From: Polytrichum commune
Lineage: Eukaryota > Streptophyta > Polytrichopsida > Polytrichales > Polytrichaceae
Length of the DNA: 64,000 nt
Assembly: GCA_950295325.1 (NCBI GenBank)
Contig: OX485809.1
Location: 4,710,001-4,774,000, forward strand
Direction: 5' to 3'
Below, piece after piece: positions 59,401 to 64,000 of this stretch. Position 1 is the stretch's first letter, and each line of letters opens with the position of its first letter. A model generated the notes under the pieces. It saw only the letters and a program-made list of their open reading frames with translations, did no database searches and was not told where the DNA came from. The position numbers and the translations under genes were made by a program.

Positions 59401-62400
59401 TTCAATGTCTTTGATTTTAACCTGAAATGTGGCCAACTAGACTTATATAAAGTGAGCACCCGAAATCTCAAACTAGAGCCGAGGCTTCAAAGTGTTAGAT
59501 TCTAACCTGAAATGAGGCCAACTACATATATATAAAGTGAGCACCTGTAATTCGAACCTTGAAGCCGAGGCTTCAAAATGTGACCCTCTTGACCTCAAAA
59601 TGAAGGTTTCGGTCCCGAAACCCATATATTGGACAGCCACATAATGTGAGAACCTCATATCTAAGCTTATAGGCCACTTTCAAAGACTTAGATTCTAACC
59701 TGAAATGAAGCTAACTAAACCAACATAAAGTGAGCATGTGAAAAATCAAACTAGAGCCGAGGCTTCAAAGTGTTAGATTCTAACCTGAAATGAGGCCATC
59801 CAAACCAAAATAAAGTGAGCACCCGAATTCTCATACTAGAGCCTAGGCTTCAAAATGTTAGATTCTAACTTGAAATGTGGCAACTAGACTTATATAAAGT
59901 GAGCACCTGAAATCTCAAACTAGAGCGGAGGCTTCAAAGTGTCAGTTTCTAAGTTCAAATGAGGCCACTTAGAGTTAGAGTCTAACCTGAAATGAGGCCA
60001 ACTAAAACAACATAAAGTGTTTACCTTAAATCTGAACCTAGAGCCGAGGCCTCTTATTGTTAGATTCTAACCTGAAATGAGGCCAACTAGATAAATATAA
60101 AGTGAGCACCTGTAATGTGAAACTTGAAGCCGAGGCTTCAAAATGTGACCTTCTAGACCTCCAAAGGAAGGTTTCGGTCCCGAAACCCATATATTGGACA
60201 CCCACATAAAATGAGACCCTGAAATCTAAGCCTATAGGCCACTTTCAAAGATTTACATTCTAACCTGAAATGAAGCTAATTAAACCAACATAAAGTGAGC
60301 ATGTGAAAAATCAAACTAGAGCCGAAGGTTCAAAGTGTTAGATTCTAACCTGAAAAGAGGCCAAACACACATATATAAAGTGAGCACCCGAAATATCAAA
60401 TTAGAGCCGAGGCTTCAAAGTGTTAGATTATAACTTGAAATGAGGCCAACTAGATATATATAAAGTGAGCACCTTTAATTGAACCTTGAAGCCGGGGCTT
60501 CAGGGTGTGACCCTCTAGACCTCAAAAGGAAGGTTTCGGTCTCGAAACCCATATATTGGACAGCCACATAATGTGAGAACCTGATATCTAAGCTTATAGG
60601 CCACTTTCAAAGACTTAGATTCTAACCTGAAATGAGGCCAACTAAAACAACTTAAAGTGAGCACCCGAATTCTCATATTAGAGCCTAGGCTTCAAAGTGT
60701 TAGATTCTAACCTGAAATGAGGCCAAGTAGACTTATATAAAGTGAGCACCTGAAATCTCAAACAAGAGGCGAGGCTTCAAAGTGTTAGATTCTAACCTGA
60801 AATGAGGCCAACTAGACATATATAAAGTGAGCACCCGAAATCTCAATGTAGAGCCGAGGCTTCAAAGTGTTAGATTCTAACTTGAAATGTGGCAACTAGA
60901 CTTACATAAAGTGAGCACCTGAAATCTCAAACTAGAGCGGAGGCTTCAAAGTGCCAGTTTCTAAGTTCAAATGAGGCCACTTAGAGGTAGAGTCTAACCT
61001 GAAATGAGGCCAACTAAAACAACATAAAGTGTTTACCTTAAATCTGAACTTAGAGCCGAGGCCTCTTATTGTTAGATTCTAACCTGAAATGAGGCCAACT
61101 AGATAAATATAAAGTGAGCACCTGTAATGTGAAACTTGAAGCTGAGGCTTCAAAATGTGACCTTCTAGACCTCTAAAGGAAGGTTTCGGTCCCGAAACCC
61201 ATATATTGGACACCCACATAAAATGAGACCCTGAAATCTAAGCCTATAGGCCACTTTCAAAGATTTACATTCTAACCTGAAATGAAGCTAACTAAACCAA
61301 TATAAAGTGAGCATGTGAAAAATCAAACTAGAGCCGAGGCTTCAAAGTGTTAGATTCTAACCTGAAATGAGGCTACTTAGGAACCTTCTAATTGGGGTTC
61401 GATCCCGAACCCCATATATTGGACATCCACAAAATGTGAGAACCTGAAATCTTAACCTATAGCCCACCATCAAAGTTCACATATTTTACAAAATCATTAG
61501 GACTATTTCGTGACGCACCTGAAATATGAAATTTGTAAATACATGTAATGGTAACGAATACCAAGTCTTCTGAGACTTCTTGCCATTTTTGAGGTCGGTT
61601 GGACTCAAAATGTCATTGAATTGTTCAATTGACATAAGACCATACTTCTGAACCTTGAAGAGGGTATGGACAATGTTGGTCTTTACATGAGAGTCCTCTG
61701 TATGTCTAAATACAAAATCCAAATGGAAGATATTAGATTATCGTAGTAAGAAAGAAAGTGAAATCATATTGAATTTTCAATGAAAGATTATATATCAAAA
61801 GAGAATGAATATACTTGTTTATGTTGTGCATGACTTGCATAACAAGTCCATTTTTCCCCTTTATGTCCAGGAGAATTGAATCCACCAAATAATGCCAATC
61901 CTCATCAGTTCGGTGAAGTCTGTCAATGTGATTTAACCAAGTTTGACGCCTATGGTTGCCGTCGCACACAAAAAATATCAAATTTGTGAATGGAGCCAAC
62001 GCTAGATCCGAGAGGAGAAATGAGTTGAAAATGGCGTTTTTGGCGTCCCAAATAGGACCCCAAGAAGCTTTATCAGCTTCCGTCACTTCATGGGTATTTC
62101 CATCTTCATTGGTGATTGTAACATAAAAGACCGAAGCGCCTTCCCTGTATCCGTGCACAAATTCTTGCTCGAGCTTAGCAAGATCGGATGCCAGAGTTGG
62201 CCGTACCATTGGCATTGCCATCAATCTGCACAATGGAATATTAAATCGCGAAGAACTGTTTGGTTGAAATCTCAAGCTTGTAATCGTGGCCACAGAGTTA
62301 ACTTTTTGCCTGGTCCGAATCTCATCCTCACTACCTAGAAAGTGAGCATCATCTCCAAGAGACTCTTCTTCTACCTCATGCTCGTCCTCTAGTATATCCA

Positions 62401-62458
62401 TATCTGGAAGCTTTCCCTCCGATACTTGTGTCAAAGGTGGCGAAGATATAGCATGCAC
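53162..62458 (-). CDS. Multi-exon gene: ParB-like domain plus beta-class DNA amino-methyltransferase-like domain
   Basis: Exons: 62458-61815, 61705-61519, 59170-58979, 58895-58677, 58540-58316 (donor uncertain), 58184-57492, 54645-54298, 54139-53866, 53755-53548, 53450-53162. All other junctions are GT-AG and keep phase, giving about 1,090 residues. Order: acidic leader; ParB-like segment with VCDGNHRRQTW; helical middle; charged coiled coil; methyltransferase-like C-terminus with motif IV position LILADIPEG, then STPWRGPREKS (motif X region) and DCTAATGSSIHACR (motif I). The IV-then-I order is the beta class, as in bacterial N4-cytosine and N6-adenine enzymes. ParB plus methylase in one protein is common in phages and bacteria. 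The first exon(s) lie right of the 62459 acceptor and were not found. Confidence 0.72.
53548..53755 (-). CDS. Methyltransferase-like exon 3 (end of motif I)
   Basis: After acceptor TTTGCAG the split Gly codon is completed and the reading is SSIHACRNLHRHIVALEADV, DIFEALLAPLI, then LEDRVTSLEDPEGEDIPVER. This places SSxxACR after the TG of motif I as in active enzymes. Donor AA/GTGAGT at 53547. Confidence 0.7.
53866..54139 (-). CDS. Methyltransferase-like exon 2 (motif X and start of motif I)
   Basis: After acceptor TTGTAG: TMRFGISLAVRSVPGSPASK, LVPALDPYGVDVARDDILQN, GSTPWRGPREKSVLLMQMLI, SSPWDIILDCTAATG. The pattern RGPREKS followed by an LL..LI helix and DxxAxTG is that of N4/N6 amino-methyltransferases (AdoMet site). 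The exon ends one base into the Gly codon (G/GTATGT). Confidence 0.72.
54298..54645 (-). CDS. Methyltransferase-like exon 1 (degenerate motif IV)
   Basis: 116 codons after acceptor GTGCAG: HSKDKIRHYKGSPEDHP, then CLDLILADIPEGLPVPG, where beta-class enzymes have (D/N/S)PP(Y/F/W), then WLQPLFDFADEHLHDDGAII, LFHPFRMSTKSNILGYCKSY, GFAIRKEWWGMNRLRLTSPL. The strand-helix pattern after motif IV (DDGAIILFHP) fits a Rossmann-type methyltransferase. Donor ACT/GTAAGA. Confidence 0.7.
54667..55000 (+). repeat. Direct repeat of about 95 bp, 234 bp apart
   Basis: CCACCCTTAGACTCAAATCA...AGATTCCCTCAACCCACAG...TCAAATTCATATCAA occurs at 54667 and again at 54901, at the edge of the satellite-filled intron. Confidence 0.85.
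55000..57415 (+). repeat. Satellite array, plus orientation, inside the 57491-54646 intron
   Basis: The basic unit is 85 bp (for example starts at 55086, 55171 and 55256): GAAGCCTCGGCTCTA..., TGCTCACTTTATATATGTCT, GGCCTCATTTCAGGTTAGAA. Longer variants insert a segment with CCAATATATGGGTTTCGGGA and GACCGAAACCTTC near 55390, 55670, 56205 and 56990. No protein-coding role: open frames here are repeat translations. Confidence 0.92.
57492..58184 (-). CDS. Coiled-coil linker exon
   Basis: 231 codons: YFKYELLAKGTISKDDLPVF, HLTGGAWYLDCALSFTPSFE, then a charged coiled coil (ERTKAMKRRIEEDQKKALRV, AEERADQKEREKVQNSLDKS), a Pro-rich segment, and IMTSGEELDIHIEELILN. It ends TFMLK before GTACTG at 57491. 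The next intron (57491-54646) holds the plus-oriented satellite array. Confidence 0.7.
58316..58540 (-). CDS. Exon with EDCRMKLWDHAF block
   Basis: After acceptor TTAACAG: ISEQASLIFDETMRQDRVPI, MLLPAYIEDCRMKLWDHAFS, KKGDEFVGFNGADLVVRR. The strongest-looking donor (CG/GTGCGT at 58304) would break phase with the next exon. GTTCTT after CGA at 58316 keeps it. One of these is used, or there is a small defect here. Confidence 0.55.
58677..58895 (-). CDS. Helical exon
   Basis: 73 codons after acceptor CTTTCAG: IERHYTLNSLSPDLNLEKLQ, LIATSRASPAMKIKWLEYFN, LANFLAKACFWAG, ending at GGA/GTAAGT. Phase 0 on both sides. Confidence 0.68.
58979..59170 (-). CDS. Helical exon between the satellite introns
   Basis: 64 codons after acceptor GTGTAG: HELGLAADEGARQLVEQSEG, then DKAAAMKAAVEKRSLALRMK and NPELTDGWLRE, ending at GAG/GTACGC. 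Predominantly helical; no named domain. Confidence 0.65.
59285..61480 (-). repeat. Satellite array, minus orientation, inside the 61518-59171 intron
   Basis: Same family as 55000-57415, inverted: AGCCGAGGCTTCAAAGTGTT, TTCTAACCTGAAATGAGGCC, TATATAAAGTGAGCACC. Two long internal segments (around 59890-60350 and 60890-61340) are near-identical to each other, a recent higher-order duplication of about 1 kb period. Confidence 0.92.
61519..61705 (-). CDS. Exon after the ParB-like exon
   Basis: 187 nt restore the phase and read HTEDSHVKTNIVHTLFKVQ, KYGLMSIEQFNDILSP, LPLHVFTNFIFQ. The acceptor is TTTAG at 61706 and the donor CAG/GTGCGT at 61518. The following intron (61518-59171) is filled with the satellite family. 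Confidence 0.65.
61815..62458 (-). CDS. ParB-like exon
   Basis: It opens at an AG acceptor (GGTAG just above 62458) with VHAISSPPLTQVSEGKL and an acidic run (DEHEVEEESLGDD). The ParB/sulfiredoxin-like part spans about residues 85-205 of this exon: QEFVHGYREGASVFYV, LAPFTNLIFFVCDGNHRRQT, WHYLVDSILLDIKG. The DGNHRR motif at 166-171 matches the conserved DG(N/H)HR of ParB-like domains. The donor is AA followed by GTATAT at 61814 (phase 2). Confidence 0.7.
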
Positions 62459-62569
62459 CTACCAAAGAGTCAACACATTGTAGATCAAAGTAAGTATCAT
62501 TTGACCCAAATTGATAATGTTGCTTTGTAATTAACCTCTAACCATTAGAGCCATATAATGTGAGAACCT

Positions 62570-64000
62570 GAAATCTTAGCCTATAGCCCATCTTCAAGTA
62601 CTACATTCTAACCTGAAATGAGGCCAACTACACACATATAAAGTGAGCATTTGAAATCTCAAAGTATAGCCGAGGCTTGAAAGTGTTAGTTTCTAGGTTG
62701 AAATGAGCCCACCTAGGGACCTCCCAGGGAAGGTTTCGGTCCCGAACCCCATATATATTGGACAGCCACATAATGTGAGAACTTGAAATCTGAGCCTATA
62801 GCCCTCCTTCAAGGTGTGAGATTCTAACCTGAAATGAGGCCAACTAGACATATATAAAATGAGCACCCGAATTCTCAAAGAAGAGCCGAGGCTTCAAGGT
62901 GTAAGATTCTAACATGAAATGAGGCCATGTAGACTTATATAAAGTAAGCACCCGAAATCTGAACCTAGAACCGAGGCTTCATTCGTTAGCTTCTAACCTG
63001 AAATGAGGCCACTTAGGCACCTCCAAATGAAGGGTTCGGTCCCGAACCCCATATATTGGACAGCCACATAATGTGAGAACTTGAAATCTGAGCCTATAGC
63101 CCTCCTTCAAGATGTGAGATTCTAACTTGAAATGAGGCCAACTAGACATATATAAAATGAGCACCCGAATTCTCAAAGAAGAGCCGAGGCTTCATTCGTT
63201 AGCTTCTAACCTGAAATGAGGCCACTTAGGCACCTCCAAATGAAGGGTTCGGTCCCGAACCCCATATATTGGACAGCCACATAATGTGAGAACCTGAAAT
63301 CTAAGCCTAGAGCCCATCCTCAAATTCTACATTCTAACTTGAAATATGGCCAACTACACACATATAAAGTGAGCACTTGAAATCTCAAAGTAGAGCCGAG
63401 GCTTGAAAGTGTTAGTCTCTAAATTCAAATGAGCCCACCTAGGGACCTCCAAAAGAAGGTTTCGGTCCCGAACCCCATATATTGGACAGCCTAGGGACCG
63501 CCAAAGGAAGGTTTAGGTCCCGAACCCCATATATTGGATAGCCTAGGGACCTCCAAATGAAGGTTTCGGTCCCGAACCCCATATATTGGACAGCCACATA
63601 ATCTGAGAACATGAAATCTAAGCTTAGAGCCCATCCTCAAAGCTTCAAAGCTTAAGACTCTAACCTGAAATGAGGCCAACTAGACTTATATAAAGTGAGT
63701 ACCTGTAATTTGAACCTTGACGCCGAGATCTCAGGGTCTGACCCTCTAGACCTCAAAAGGAAGGTTTCGGTCCCGAAACCCTTATATTGGACATCCACAT
63801 AAAGTGATAACATGAAATCTAAGCCTATAGGCCACTTTCAAAGAGTTAGATTCTAACCAGAAATGAGGCCAACTAAAACAACATAGAGTGAGAACCTGAA
63901 ATCTTAGCCTATAGCCCACCTTCAAATTCAAGATTCTAACCTGAAATGAGGCCAACAAGACATATATAAAGTGAGCACCCGAAATCTCAAAGTAGAGCCG
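62570..64000 (-). repeat. Satellite array, minus orientation, upstream flank or intron
   Basis: Same family and orientation as 59285-61480, continuing out of the window. Here the palindromic segment GGTTTCGGTCCCGAACCCCA recurs densely, including three copies within 63457-63581. Confidence 0.9.

Overview
This window is nuclear DNA from a repeat-rich plant. The evidence is a spliced TIR-NB-LRR resistance-gene relic, an exon resembling plant PFP-alpha, an intact Ty1/copia gag-pol frame, a complete non-LTR retrotransposon, two solo LTRs, Tigger-, CACTA- and PIF-type DNA elements and tRNA-derived SINEs. The style of the TIR-NLR and the unusual multi-exon gene at the right end suggest a seed-free land plant (bryophyte, lycophyte or fern), but this is a weak guess from family resemblance. 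No organelle, rRNA or true tRNA gene is visible.

Left part (1-7.6 kb): the minus strand carries a copia gag-pol frame that is open from its ATG at 2305 to the window edge, with an AT-rich leader and a probable LTR up to about 3964. The LTR edge coincides with the end of the coding remains of a TIR-NB-LRR gene (7573-3962, minus). That gene has recognisable exons and at least two frameshifts.

Middle part (7.6-53 kb): no intact cellular gene was recognised. The stretch holds Tigger/pogo elements at 9546-10533 and 26038-27034, each keeping only the transposase C-terminus. It also holds three copies of a TIR element with TACACTAAATA ends, one split by a CACTA-like insertion, a PIF-type MITE, SINE copies, and two solo LTRs of one family (23345-24316 and 48400-49373), each with a perfect 5-bp target duplication. 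A nearly complete 11.3-kb LINE occupies 30256-41533 on the minus strand and is flanked by the 10-bp duplication CACGGATCAA. It has an RRM-like ORF1 and an ORF2 with two 2A-like motifs, endonuclease, reverse transcriptase, RNase H and a CCHC finger. A GC-rich, CCGG-dense ORF (49844-51884) looks retroelement-borne.

Right part (53-64 kb): a minus-strand gene of at least ten exons (62458 to 53162) can be chained, mostly with matching GT-AG splice phases. The product is about 1,090 residues. Near its N-terminus is a ParB-like DGNHRR motif, then a long charged coiled coil, and at the C-terminus a beta-class amino-DNA-methyltransferase-like fold. The methyltransferase motif I (DCTAATG) is rebuilt by splicing, but the catalytic motif IV reads DIPE instead of (D/N/S)PP(Y/F/W). 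Two of its introns and its upstream flank are filled by one tandem-repeat family, in opposite orientations in the two introns, so its pre-mRNA could fold into a long hairpin. This gene is the best candidate in the window for an undescribed system.
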